A stretch of 64,000 nt of DNA from an uncultured Erysipelotrichaceae bacterium. GTDB taxonomy: Bacteria; Bacillota_I; Bacilli_A; Erysipelotrichales; Erysipelotrichaceae. Location: the NCBI GenBank assembly GCA_945875435.1, contig CAMCKH010000001.1, positions 124,001-188,000 of the forward strand. Direction: 5' to 3'. Under the pieces are notes generated by a model, which saw only the letters and a program-made list of their open reading frames with translations, was not told the origin of the DNA and ran no database searches. A program made the position numbers and the translations under genes. Positions 46,553 through 54,651 of this stretch are shown in pieces; the first letter of the stretch is position 1; every line of letters begins with the position of its first letter.

Positions 46553-48496
46553 TTATTCTCCTTTTAAATACTCTTCTATTTTTTCTATCAATTCATAATA
46601 CAAATCATTTATAGTTGTATTTTTTCTTTGAAGACCAGCAGCACTCATATGACCTCCGCCGTTCATTTTTTCCATAACCACTTGAACATTAAAGCTATCT
46701 TTAGATCTAGCACTTATCGTTACTTCATTGTCGCTTGTTTTAGCTAAAATAAATACAACTTCAATCCCATTGCTCTGAACAATTTCATCACAAGCCTGCG
46801 AGATCAAACTTCTTGAAAAAACATCATTTTCATTATTCTTTACAATAATTATATCATCTTTATACTTAGTAGAATTATTAATAATTTTAGATTTTAAAAT
46901 CAAATCATCAAACGGAACTTCCATTAACTTATCACACTCATAAGGATCAGCACCGAATTTTCTAAGGCTACTCATAACTTCATAAGTTCTTGCTCCAGTT
47001 CTTTTTCTAAATCTATTAGTATCTATCAAAATCCCCATATAAGCAATATTAGCTTCTATTTCATTTAATTTTAATCGTTTGTTTATATAAGGTATAAATT
47101 CCATTACAAGTTCAACTGTACTTGATGAACTAGGTTCAATATAAGCAAATATTGGTTCAATATCTAAATCCAATTTTCTACGATGATGATCAATTACTGC
47201 GATTTTTTTACATTTTTCAACAACTTCAGAAGCACCACTTATTTCTTTTGAATGATGATCCAACATAATTAATAAGCTATTTTCATCTAAATGATTAAGT
47301 GCTTCGTTTTGAGAAATAAAATTATGATTTTCAATAAGTTCATCATCGTATATGGTTAAAACATTATTTATAGTAGCTTCAATACCACCTGTTTTATTTA
47401 TAATATATACCTCTTTACCATAACTTGAGGCAATTAAACTCATAATTATACTTGATCCAACACAATCGGCATCCGCATTTTTATGACCGGCAATAAAAAC
47501 ATTGCTAGACTTTACAATTAAATCTTTGACAGCCAATGAACTAATTCTAGCTTTAATTTTTGAATTCTTCTCTTTAGCTTCACTATTTCCGCCAAAATAT
47601 TTTATATCTTCCCCTATTTTTTTAATTATAACCTGATCTCCGCCTCGACTTTGACAAATTTCAAGTAACTCTTTTGCTAGTTCATCCAATTCAAATAAAC
47701 TATCGCTACCTCTAGAAATAGCCATTGAAATCGTTAAATGAAGATCTTCGTTTTGAGATTTTCTTCTTATGGTATTTAAAATACTAAATTTATCGTTTAA
47801 AATTTCATTATAACTATTTTCATTCATCATCAATAGTAATAAATTAGCTTTTATTTGCTTAAAAAGAACATTTTTTTCTTTTAAATATTCATAAACATTA
47901 TGTTGTAAAGTGTTAAAAGTAAAGATTTCTTCTTCATTAAAATTATAAAACTCATCATAATTATCAAAACATAAATAACCTATAACTATTTGTTGTTTAT
48001 TAAATTTGTTTTTTAAATGATAAATTTCGCTAATATCTTTAAAAATTAAAGTTTTAGTATCACTATCCTTAATTACTTCATAATATTTATTTTCTAATTC
48101 CACAATAACCGAACTATTATTTTCATTAATTATTTTGCTTATCTCTGGAAATTCGTTTAATAACTTTAAACCTCTAAAATTAAATTTTAAATTATCAAAA
48201 TAATCAGATTGGTATTCAATTTCAAATTCATCATTGTATATTATAATCCCTATTTCTGCATAAACAATGGCTTTATTTGTGTTTTTAACATTACTATTTA
48301 TAATATAGTCATTTTTTTCATTGTATATTTTTTTAAATCTTTGAAATATGAAAATTATCAATAGAAATACAATCAAAAAAACAAAAATAGTAATATAAAT
48401 ATTAAAACTCAGCCATATACTCGAAGTTAAAATAATTACTACTGAAATAATAAAATAAGTGAATATTAGATATTGAAGCTGATTAATTTGTTTCAT
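46553..48496 (-). CDS. gdpP: cyclic-di-AMP phosphodiesterase GdpP
   Basis: The 647-residue protein has two N-terminal membrane helices (about 10-50), a PAS-like region, a degenerate GGDEF domain (about 165-295, [10 protein letters not shown]) and a DHH-DHHA1 domain with [29 protein letters not shown] and GGHMSAAG. It hydrolyses the essential second messenger c-di-AMP, linking potassium and cell-wall homeostasis. It overlaps the upstream DUF2232 gene by 14 bases. Confidence 0.95.
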   Translation of the reverse strand: MKQINQLQYLIFTYFIISVVIILTSSIWLSFNIYITIFVFLIVFLLIIFIFQRFKKIYNEKNDYIINSNVKNTNKAIVYAEIGIIIYNDEFEIEYQSDYFDNLKFNFRGLKLLNEFPEISKIINENNSSVIVELENKYYEVIKDSDTKTLIFKDISEIYHLKNKFNKQQIVIGYLCFDNYDEFYNFNEEEIFTFNTLQHNVYEYLKEKNVLFKQIKANLLLLMMNENSYNEILNDKFSILNTIRRKSQNEDLHLTISMAISRGSDSLFELDELAKELLEICQSRGGDQVIIKKIGEDIKYFGGNSEAKEKNSKIKARISSLAVKDLIVKSSNVFIAGHKNADADCVGSSIIMSLIASSYGKEVYIINKTGGIEATINNVLTIYDDELIENHNFISQNEALNHLDENSLLIMLDHHSKEISGASEVVEKCKKIAVIDHHRRKLDLDIEPIFAYIEPSSSSTVELVMEFIPYINKRLKLNEIEANIAYMGILIDTNRFRKRTGARTYEVMSSLRKFGADPYECDKLMEVPFDDLILKSKIINNSTKYKDDIIIVKNNENDVFSRSLISQACDEIVQSNGIEVVFILAKTSDNEVTISARSKDSFNVQVVMEKMNGGGHMSAAGLQRKNTTINDLYYELIEKIEEYLKGE

Positions 48497-49415
48497 AATT
48501 TCCTCTTTTTATTAAATTGGTTAAAAATAAATAACCCACACAAAGTATCATAAAGTAACTATACGGAAAAAAGATGGTACTATAAACTATAAATAACATA
48601 AACCATATCCCTTTAAATCTTTTTGTGATAAATTCTTTTATAAAATAATATCCATACGCTACAAAAAGTAAAGAGAAAGCAATTGAAATAGAACTCAATA
48701 CAATCAAAATGTTGTTATTTATATTATAATTATAAACTATAAAAGTGATTAGAATTAATAACATCATTAAATTTATATATTTAATTGGAATTTTATAATC
48801 TAAAATATCAATTTTTTGATTAAACAGTACATATTTTTTTAAAATTCTATAACTAAGTTTATCTATCAAAATAGCTTCAAGCAAAGATTTTAATGCCACA
48901 GATGATATTGATAGTATTATTAAAGTTTTATTTTCAAATAAAAAACTATAAGATGAAGGAGATAAATTCAAGGTTTCTACCAAATAAATCATTTCTTTGC
49001 TGATTTCATTAATAAAGGTATAAAAATTAAAGTTAAATAATGGATATATTAAAGTTATAACTAAAATCTCATAAACCATGCATACTAGTGTTAATAATAA
49101 AATTTTTATTTGTTGTGGCAAATTATTATTTACTATTTTTGAAAACAAATATCCACAAATAATCCCTAAAGGAAGCATAAACAGACTATCTAAAGGCAAA
49201 AACAAAAAACAAATAAAAATAACCGAAACAGAAAAAGTTAATAAGTAAAAATTACTTTGATATTTTAATAAATAATACGAAACTATTAACGACAATAAAA
49301 TAAATGAAAGTGAGCCTACGGTATTAAAAAGATAATATCTATCTACATAGACAAAGCCTACAAATAAAGCTAACAATATTGAAAGTTCAGTAAATTCTTT
49401 AATTTTTTTATTCAT
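48483..49415 (-). CDS. DUF2232 (YybS-like) membrane protein
   Basis: The 310-residue protein is almost wholly hydrophobic, with about eight membrane segments. Position between rpsR and gdpP is the same as yybS in Bacillus, which supports DUF2232. Its function is not known; some relatives may be small-molecule or vitamin transporters. The ATG has no clear ribosome binding site; TTTAAT lies seven bases before it. Confidence 0.8.
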   Translation of the reverse strand: MNKKIKEFTELSILLALFVGFVYVDRYYLFNTVGSLSFILLSLIVSYYLLKYQSNFYLLTFSVSVIFICFLFLPLDSLFMLPLGIICGYLFSKIVNNNLPQQIKILLLTLVCMVYEILVITLIYPLFNFNFYTFINEISKEMIYLVETLNLSPSSYSFLFENKTLIILSISSVALKSLLEAILIDKLSYRILKKYVLFNQKIDILDYKIPIKYINLMMLLILITFIVYNYNINNNILIVLSSISIAFSLLFVAYGYYFIKEFITKRFKGIWFMLFIVYSTIFFPYSYFMILCVGYLFLTNLIKRGNYETN

Positions 49416-49433
49416 ACTTATAATTAAATAAAA

Positions 49434-49450
49434 CCCCTTAATAATAGGGG
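49434..49450 (-). terminator. terminator after rpsR
   Basis: CCCC and GGGG arms (49447-49450 and 49434-49437 on the plus strand) close a nine-base A/T loop, followed on the minus strand by TTTTATTT. The GC stem is only four pairs, extended by A/T pairs, so it may be leaky. Confidence 0.65.
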
Positions 49451-49458
49451 CTGTTTTT

Positions 49459-49689
49459 TTATGCTTCTACGTAAGGTAAAAGTGCCATTTGTCTTGCTCT
49501 TTTAATAGCAACTGCTAGCAATCTTTGGTGTTTAGAACTTGTTCCGGTAACTCTTCTAGGAGTAATTTTACCATTAGCACTGATGAATTTTTTTAATAAT
49601 TCAACATCTTTGTAGTCAATATAATTAATTTTGTTTTTAGTGAAATAACAAGATTTTTTAAAACCTACTCTTTGTTTTCTAAAAGCCAT
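49459..49689 (-). CDS. rpsR: 30S ribosomal protein S18
   Basis: The 76-residue protein has the S18 core ([38 protein letters not shown]). It binds S6 on the 30S platform and lies in the conserved rpsF-ssb-rpsR operon. Confidence 0.97.
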   Translation of the reverse strand: MAFRKQRVGFKKSCYFTKNKINYIDYKDVELLKKFISANGKITPRRVTGTSSKHQRLLAVAIKRARQMALLPYVEA

Positions 49690-49708
49690 ATATCCTTAAT
49701 CCTTTCTG

Positions 49709-50152
49709 TTAATAAAACGGTAATTCATCACTTTCAATATCAAATGTTTCAGCAGAACTATAATCTTTATCAAAATCAGCTTCTTTAGTGAATTTTATTT
49801 CTTCTTTTTGGTAAGTTTGAATACTTGCTGAAGAATTTTTTGATTCTAATATTTGAACGCTTTCACATCTAACTTCGGTAATATAAACTTTTTTGCCATC
49901 ATTACCATCATAATTTCTAGTTTCTATTCTTCCTTCAACACCTATTAAATTACCTTTTTTAACATAGGTGCTTAGGAAATTTGCAGTTTGATTCCAAGCA
50001 ACGCAATTTATAAAATCAGCTTCTTTATTTCCATCTTTATTTGCGTATCTTCTATTAATTGCAATAGTGAAACTAACAACTTCGCCGCTGCCGGCTTTTC
50101 TAAGTTCTGGATCTTTAGTGATTCTACCAACTAAAACGACACGATTTATCAT
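49709..50152 (-). CDS. ssb: single-stranded DNA-binding protein
   Basis: The 147-residue protein has the OB fold (INRVVLVGRITKDPELRKAG, FINCVAWNQTANFL) and an acidic tail ending ESDELPFY, close to the usual DDDLPF tip for partner binding but with one extra residue. I place the start at 50152, two bases after the rpsF stop; an upstream in-frame start at 50194 would add 14 residues not seen in SSB and overlap rpsF. Besides replication it may protect DNA taken up through ComEC. Confidence 0.94.
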   Translation of the reverse strand: MINRVVLVGRITKDPELRKAGSGEVVSFTIAINRRYANKDGNKEADFINCVAWNQTANFLSTYVKKGNLIGVEGRIETRNYDGNDGKKVYITEVRCESVQILESKNSSASIQTYQKEEIKFTKEADFDKDYSSAETFDIESDELPFY

Positions 50153-50153
50153 T

Positions 50154-50447
50154 TTATTTAATCTCTTCTTTGTTGATGATAGTATAACGAACAATGTTAC
50201 TGTTGATTCTCATTAAACGATCGAATTCATTTAAACCTTCAACACCAACCGCAAAATCTACTACAACATAGTAAGCTCTTCTTAGGTCGTTGATTTCATA
50301 AGCAAGTTCTCTAAGTCCCCATTCATCAACTTTAACAATGCTACCACCTGCATTGGTGATTATAGAATGCATTTCTTCAATTAACGCAACTCTATTAGCA
50401 TCGTCTAAATTAGGGTTAATGATATACATTACTTCATAATTTCTCAT
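50154..50447 (-). CDS. rpsF: 30S ribosomal protein S6
   Basis: The 97-residue protein has the S6 fold (MRNYEVMYIINPNLDD, GLRELAYEINDLRRAYYVV). It has GGAGG before the ATG and a leader with two hairpins. It lies directly downstream of comGG on the same strand. Confidence 0.96.
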   Translation of the reverse strand: MRNYEVMYIINPNLDDANRVALIEEMHSIITNAGGSIVKVDEWGLRELAYEINDLRRAYYVVVDFAVGVEGLNEFDRLMRINSNIVRYTIINKEEIK

Positions 50448-50470
50448 TTTTTCCTCCTTCTGGTCTTACG

Positions 50471-50512
50471 GTCTATAATTTTAATATAGACAAGGAATGT
50501 TTAACCATTCCT
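50471..50512 (-). promoter_or_regulatory. two-hairpin leader of rpsF, candidate S6:S18 element or comG terminator
   Basis: Hairpin 1 pairs 50493-50499 with 50506-50512 (AGGAATG arms) just after comGG. Hairpin 2 pairs 50471-50477 with 50485-50491 (GTCTATA arms) and is followed on the mRNA by an ACCG and a second GACC before the ribosome binding site. CCG near a stem is a feature of S6:S18 leaders. The first hairpin lacks a T-run, so it is a poor terminator. Confidence 0.35.
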
Positions 50513-50531
50513 AATAATGATATATAAACTT

Positions 50532-50828
50532 TTAATGAATGTCAATACTGTATATTTTACCATCTTTATATTTGATAACATAATTTTTATTAAATACAAA
50601 TATTTCTTCTTCTCCTTCACCACTACTATCACTAATTCTATTTTTAATGTTATAAAGCATTTTTATTTCATTTTCATTCCTTTCGTTAATAATTTTGATA
50701 TTTTGATAAGTCAAATATCCATAATGACACTTTGAAATTATACATAAAGATAACCCGACTATAACAATAAACAATGCTAAATTTAGTGAAGATATAAAAC
50801 CATTATGATATTTTAAATATTTTTTCAT
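50532..50828 (-). CDS. comGG: ComGG-like minor pseudopilin
   Basis: The 98-residue protein has an N-terminal hydrophobic helix preceded by NGF (residues 9-11), fits the position of comGG, and is otherwise poorly conserved, as ComGG usually is. It overlaps comGF by 26 bases. It probably belongs to the tip or assembly of the competence pseudopilus. Confidence 0.7.
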   Translation of the reverse strand: MKKYLKYHNGFISSLNLALFIVIVGLSLCIISKCHYGYLTYQNIKIINERNENEIKMLYNIKNRISDSSGEGEEEIFVFNKNYVIKYKDGKIYSIDIH

Positions 50829-51216
50829 ATATTTTATTCCCTCTTTTAAAACTTATTAACAAATTATTTCCTTCTATTTTAAATATACAATTATCAATAT
50901 TTTCATACACAATTTGACTTCCTGGACCTTTTATTAAATGTCCATTTACAAAATAAAGTTGATAATTTTTAGAATTATATTCATAATTAATAATATTTTC
51001 TTTTAACTCGATATTATAAGCTAAAGCTAAATCTTGTTTTAACTGAATTGTTTTAATGTCATCTTGAATTTTTTCATCTATTAAATTTACTTTTAAAAGC
51101 ATTTTTAACATAATTACTAACAATATAAAAATAAATAAATTAAGCATAAAAGATATCACAAATTCAATTGTGCTAAATCCTTTGTTAGTTTTTAAACTTA
51201 TCACTGTATTTTTCAT
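50803..51216 (-). CDS. comGF: ComGF-like minor pseudopilin
   Basis: The 137-residue protein has the prepilin motif KTNKGFSTIEFVISFML (cleavage after Gly, Glu at +5) and the ComGF-type C-terminal domain (GPGSQIVYENIDNCIFKIEG). It overlaps the short comGE by 32 bases and comGG by 26. Confidence 0.85.
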   Translation of the reverse strand: MKNTVISLKTNKGFSTIEFVISFMLNLFIFILLVIMLKMLLKVNLIDEKIQDDIKTIQLKQDLALAYNIELKENIINYEYNSKNYQLYFVNGHLIKGPGSQIVYENIDNCIFKIEGNNLLISFKRGNKIYEKIFKIS

Positions 51217-51331
51217 AATTATAATTCAAACTTAAAGTGCTTATCACTATAATAGTTAAAAAAATTAAAATCACTATTGATAAAATTATTTCTATCATCA
51301 TAAAACCTTTATTTGATTTTAATGCTGCCAC
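51185..51331 (-). CDS. comGE: ComGE-like mini-prepilin (48 residues)
   Basis: A GTG at 51331 opens a 48-codon frame with a textbook prepilin leader: SNKGFMMIEIILSIVILI, cleavage after Gly9 and Glu at +5 of the mature protein. After the hydrophobic helix only about 17 residues remain. AGGA lies six bases before the GTG. It overlaps comGD by 23 bases and comGF by 32, and its place between them is that of comGE. It is shorter than ComGE elsewhere (about 90-115 residues), so the globular domain has been lost. Confidence 0.7.
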   Translation of the reverse strand: MAALKSNKGFMMIEIILSIVILIFLTIIVISTLSLNYNYEKYSDKFKN

Positions 51332-51578
51332 TGCCTATCCTGACCACCACTTCTCTATTGTTCAAAATAAATGTCTGTGCTTTATTGATATTGCCATCTT
51401 GATTAAACTTTAAACTTTTATCAACATAAATATCTTCTCTATTTTTAATTGCTTCACTTTGTTTATATAAGAATTCTTGAAAAAAATATTTATCTTTATA
51501 ATTATTTATTTTAATTAAATTATGACTTTGAAATAATGATAAAATTAGTAAAACTACCAAAAAATCATTGAGAAACAT
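51309..51578 (-). CDS. comGD: ComGD-like pseudopilin with degenerate leader
   Basis: The 89-residue protein lies where comGD is expected and has the C-terminal ComGD-like strand pattern (FNQDGNINKAQTFILNN). Its N-terminus (MFLNDFLVVLLILSLF) keeps the hydrophobic helix but no basic leader, no Gly before the cleavage site and Asp instead of Glu at the usual +5. The frame has a stop just upstream, so no better start exists. It overlaps comGC by 14 bases. Confidence 0.7.
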   Translation of the reverse strand: MFLNDFLVVLLILSLFQSHNLIKINNYKDKYFFQEFLYKQSEAIKNREDIYVDKSLKFNQDGNINKAQTFILNNREVVVRIGSGSIKIK

Positions 51579-51864
51579 AGGCGCCTTTTTCTCCTAAAAT
51601 AATAGGTCTTTCATTAGAACAATAAATTTGTTTTTCGCTTAAATAACCAGCATTTACCAAATCTTCAATACTGCTTGGCTTTTCTTCATATTCTAATTGA
51701 AATTGTAAACTAGCACTATCCACAACCTTTAAAAGTGCTTGACAACCTTTTTCTTCTACATTTTTAATAACCTTACTTACATTCGAAATACTTAAAATGA
51801 ATATAATTGAAACAATTGACATTACTACAATCATTTCTAAAAGTGTAAAACCTTTATTTTTCAT
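51565..51864 (-). CDS. comGC: major competence pseudopilin ComGC
   Basis: The 99-residue protein has a perfect prepilin leader (NKGFTLLEMIVVMSIVSII) and the ComGC domain with two cysteines. It forms the main subunit of the competence pilus after cleavage by a ComC-type peptidase. It overlaps comGB by four bases and ends in TGA. Confidence 0.95.
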   Translation of the reverse strand: MKNKGFTLLEMIVVMSIVSIIFILSISNVSKVIKNVEEKGCQALLKVVDSASLQFQLEYEEKPSSIEDLVNAGYLSEKQIYCSNERPIILGEKGAYVSQ

Positions 51865-52919
51865 AATCCTCCAATAATATTTAGTGGAATTAAAAGAACT
51901 TTATACACAAGATAAACACATATAAAAACCAGCATATAAGCAAATGCTTGTAAAAAAACACTTATCTTAATAAGTTTTTTATTAAATTCGTTTTCACATA
52001 AATTTAAAAATGAGGCAATAACATCTAAGTTATTCTTACTGTATATAGATATATTTATAAAATCACACAGTCTTTTATCTATTAATTTTGTTTGAAAAGA
52101 ATTTAAATAATTTTTTCCTAAAATTAAATTATCATCTAAATTTTTAGCAATCAAATTAACTATTGTTTCGCCTTTGATAGTCATTAAAATATTAATTGTT
52201 TCTTTATTGCTCAAACCTTGTTTCAAACACTCTAAATAATAAATCATAAAATTATAAGTTGAGTATGTTTTGATAAAATTTTTATTAAAGATATTACATA
52301 TTTTTTGATAATAAAATACACTATATTTTTTATTAACAAACAGTTCTAAAACAATTAACATAATCAATAATATGATTAAGATTATATTAAAAATAAGATC
52401 TAGGTAAAATTTTAAATAATTAATATTTATATTTGATATTTCATAAATCATAGTTGAAATATTATCGAAAAATAAATTATTAAAAATATATATAAAAAGC
52501 AATATGGTGAAAATTAAAAATATTGGATATGCGGTATTTTTTAAAAATAATTCCTTTATTTTCTTTTTCTTATCATATATTTTAATAGCAAAATCTAAAG
52601 ATTTATTAAAACTTAAAAATTTAGAAAATATAAGTAAATATTTTTTTATTCTCCAATCTGAATTGTTTAAAATAAATTCATCAATTTCAATTCCATTTTT
52701 AAAATTTAAATCAATAATATTTAAAAATTCCTTATCTATTTTCATGATTTTTAAAGCATTATTAATATCAATACCACTTTTAAGCAATAAATTTAAACTA
52801 ATTAAATCATCATAACTAATTGTATATTTGCGATTTAAAAATATTGATTTTTTGATGTATATTTTGATATTGTTTATCAAAACTATTGTTTTTAAAATAG
52901 TATTCCAAATCTTTTTCAT
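51861..52919 (-). CDS. comGB: competence pilus platform protein ComGB
   Basis: The 352-residue protein has two T2SF domains and three long membrane helices (about residues 130-150, 170-195, 325-345). The start at ATG 52919 is supported by GAGGT five bases before it; a GTG one codon upstream is too close to that site. The start lies 104 bases inside comGA, an unusually deep overlap. Confidence 0.88.
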   Translation of the reverse strand: MKKIWNTILKTIVLINNIKIYIKKSIFLNRKYTISYDDLISLNLLLKSGIDINNALKIMKIDKEFLNIIDLNFKNGIEIDEFILNNSDWRIKKYLLIFSKFLSFNKSLDFAIKIYDKKKKIKELFLKNTAYPIFLIFTILLFIYIFNNLFFDNISTMIYEISNININYLKFYLDLIFNIILIILLIMLIVLELFVNKKYSVFYYQKICNIFNKNFIKTYSTYNFMIYYLECLKQGLSNKETINILMTIKGETIVNLIAKNLDDNLILGKNYLNSFQTKLIDKRLCDFINISIYSKNNLDVIASFLNLCENEFNKKLIKISVFLQAFAYMLVFICVYLVYKVLLIPLNIIGGL

Positions 52920-53760
52920 CACTAACCTCGTAAACAGAAGCCTTACCTCCTTTTTTTAAATTGAATAATCTTTGGTTATACACCTGTTTTAAAACCATTT
53001 TTAAATTATTAAAATCAACACCTAGTTCCAACAATCTGTTTATAGCAATTTGACAAGATGGCGAATGAATGCTCGCAAGCACTAAATGTCCTGTGTTAGC
53101 AGCTCTAATCGCTGCTTTGGCAGCCAATTCATCTCTAATTTCTCCCACCATTATAATATCCGGATCGTGTCTTAACACTTGTTTAATCGCTTCATAATAA
53201 GAAAAACCAACACTTTCATTTACTTGTAGTTGTATAATATCATCTTTAATTATTTCTATTGGATCTTCGATTGTAACTATTTTTCTATTTTTAAAATAAT
53301 TTAAAATTGTGTATAAAGATGTAGTTTTTCCGCTGCCGGTAGGACCGCTAAAAATTACTAATCCATCCTTTAAACTTAACAATTTATCAAGATATAATGC
53401 CGCTTCTGGATTAAGATATAGCTTATTAATATCAATATTTTTATCAACATTTAAAATTCTAAGAACTGCATTAGTAGTATTTTGATTATTTAAAATCGCA
53501 AATCTTAAAGCAATTTCTTTATTATCAATATATATTGAAAAACTTCCTGTTTGTGGCTTATTAAAATTTCCTAATTCTATTTTTGAAATATATTTTAAAT
53601 AATTAATAATTTTATAATCGATATCAAAATTCTTAATTTTTTTCATCTTATCGCCAACTCTAAGTTCTATAGATAAGATATTTTCTTTATAATTAAAATG
53701 TATATCACTGGCTTTAAATTTCAATGCTATCCGTATTAAATCATTTATCTTTTGTTCCAT
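52816..53760 (-). CDS. comGA: competence pilus assembly ATPase ComGA
   Basis: The 314-residue ATPase has Walker A (FSGPTGSGKTTSLY), the Asp box (TIEDPIEI), Walker B (DPDIIMVGEIRDE) and the His box (TGHLVLASIHS). It powers pseudopilus assembly. It is first in the comGA-GG operon. The ATG has no Shine-Dalgarno sequence; TAATAA lies six bases upstream. No competence-box pattern for ComK or a ComX site was recognised. Confidence 0.94.
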   Translation of the reverse strand: MEQKINDLIRIALKFKASDIHFNYKENILSIELRVGDKMKKIKNFDIDYKIINYLKYISKIELGNFNKPQTGSFSIYIDNKEIALRFAILNNQNTTNAVLRILNVDKNIDINKLYLNPEAALYLDKLLSLKDGLVIFSGPTGSGKTTSLYTILNYFKNRKIVTIEDPIEIIKDDIIQLQVNESVGFSYYEAIKQVLRHDPDIIMVGEIRDELAAKAAIRAANTGHLVLASIHSPSCQIAINRLLELGVDFNNLKMVLKQVYNQRLFNLKKGGKASVYEVSDEKDLEYYFKNNSFDKQYQNIHQKINIFKSQIYN

Positions 53761-53766
53761 ATTTAT

Positions 53767-53772
53767 TTATTA
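53767..53772 (-). promoter_or_regulatory. leaderless-type -10 candidate of the comG operon
   Basis: TAATAA on the minus strand ends six bases before the comGA ATG. The -35 is poor (TTAGGA at 53790-53795), which may mean an activator or alternative sigma factor is needed. Confidence 0.35.
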
Positions 53773-53805
53773 CTAAAAAATTTAAATATTCCTAAATAAA
53801 AACCC

Positions 53806-54402
53806 TTATTTTAAATAAGGGTTATGTTTAATCTCTTCTTGTAAGGTGGTAACAGGACCATGCCCTGAATAAATTATATAATTTTTAGTTAATGTTTTTA
53901 AAAAATTTAAACTATTTTTCATCTCTCTAAAAGATCCACCGTATAAATCAGTTCTTCCAATAGAGCCTTTAAAAATAGTATCTCCAGCAAACATATAATT
54001 ATCTATTAAAAAAACTACACTTCCTTTAGTATGTCCAGGCGTATGGATTACTTCAAAAGAAAAATCATTAAATGTTAAAATTCCTTCTTTTAAATATTTG
54101 ACTTCTGATTCAATTAAAGCAAAATGACCCATTAAATTATTAATTTCTTTATTTCTAATTAAAATTTCATCATCTTGATGTATATAAATATCAACTTTAT
54201 ATATATCTTTTAATTTATCCACTGCTTTAATATGATCAAAATGACCGTGTGTTAAAATGATTGCTAGAACATTATAATTATTTAATCTTTTTACAATATT
54301 TTCATAATTACCAGACGGATCTATTAAAACTACATCGTTATTTTTAACTAAAATATATGAATTTGTAGCAAATGCTCCGGTAGTTAATGTTATTATTTCC
54401 AT
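53806..54402 (-). CDS. metallo-beta-lactamase-fold hydrolase (YqgX/glyoxalase II-like)
   Basis: The 198-residue protein has the zinc motif THGHFDHIKAV, HTPGHTKGS, FAGDTIF and SGHGP, matching the short glyoxalase II-like family that sits near comG in Bacillota (YqgX). It likely hydrolyses a thioester such as S-lactoyl adduct. It lies between rpmG and comG and has no clear ribosome binding site. Confidence 0.88.
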   Translation of the reverse strand: MEIITLTTGAFATNSYILVKNNDVVLIDPSGNYENIVKRLNNYNVLAIILTHGHFDHIKAVDKLKDIYKVDIYIHQDDEILIRNKEINNLMGHFALIESEVKYLKEGILTFNDFSFEVIHTPGHTKGSVVFLIDNYMFAGDTIFKGSIGRTDLYGGSFREMKNSLNFLKTLTKNYIIYSGHGPVTTLQEEIKHNPYLK

Positions 54403-54411
54403 ATAAAGAAA

Positions 54412-54426
54412 AAGTCCAATGGACTT
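54412..54426 (-). terminator. intrinsic terminator of rpmG
   Basis: AAGTCC and GGACTT arms close a three-base loop, followed on the minus strand by TTTCTTT. The proximal arm includes the first two bases of the rpmG stop codon. Confidence 0.7.
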
Positions 54427-54574
54427 ATTTTTTCTCCTTATGTAATGTAACTTTACGAAGTCTTGGACAATATTTTCTCACTTCCATTTTTTCAGGATGT
54501 TTTTTCTTATTTCTAGTTCCAATATAATTTTCATCGCCACATTCAGTACATTTGAAAATAACTTGTTCTCTCAT
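54425..54574 (-). CDS. rpmG: 50S ribosomal protein L33
   Basis: This 49-residue reading frame encodes L33: [36 protein letters not shown] and LHKEKK. It has three of the four zinc-ribbon cysteines (C9, C12, C36), as in the staphylococcal form. GGAGAGGT lies before the ATG. Confidence 0.96.
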   Translation of the reverse strand: MREQVIFKCTECGDENYIGTRNKKKHPEKMEVRKYCPRLRKVTLHKEKK

Positions 54575-54604
54575 TTTTTTACCTCTCCTTTAATACGCCT
54601 ATAT

Positions 54605-54633
54605 ATAATAACATTATTTTTTAATTTAATAAA
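54605..54633 (-). promoter_or_regulatory. promoter of rpmG
   Basis: On the minus strand TTTATT (54628-54633), a 17-base spacer and TATTAT (54605-54610) precede a leader of about 24 bases that contains GGAGAGGT. Confidence 0.5.
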
Positions 54634-54651
54634 GTATTTACACACTTTTAT

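Noticed and set aside
50153-50194. longer start for ssb at 50194
   Set aside because: It adds a basic tail not found in SSB and overlaps rpsF; ATG 50152 begins the conserved INRVVLVGR.
51309-51578. TGA read as tryptophan (Mollicutes code 4)
   Set aside because: Trp is encoded by TGG throughout and TGA ends comGC and other genes at the right place, so code 11 applies.
54425-54574. loss of the fourth zinc cysteine in L33 as a defect
   Set aside because: Three-cysteine L33 with this C-terminal region occurs in other Bacilli, so it is not unusual enough to report.
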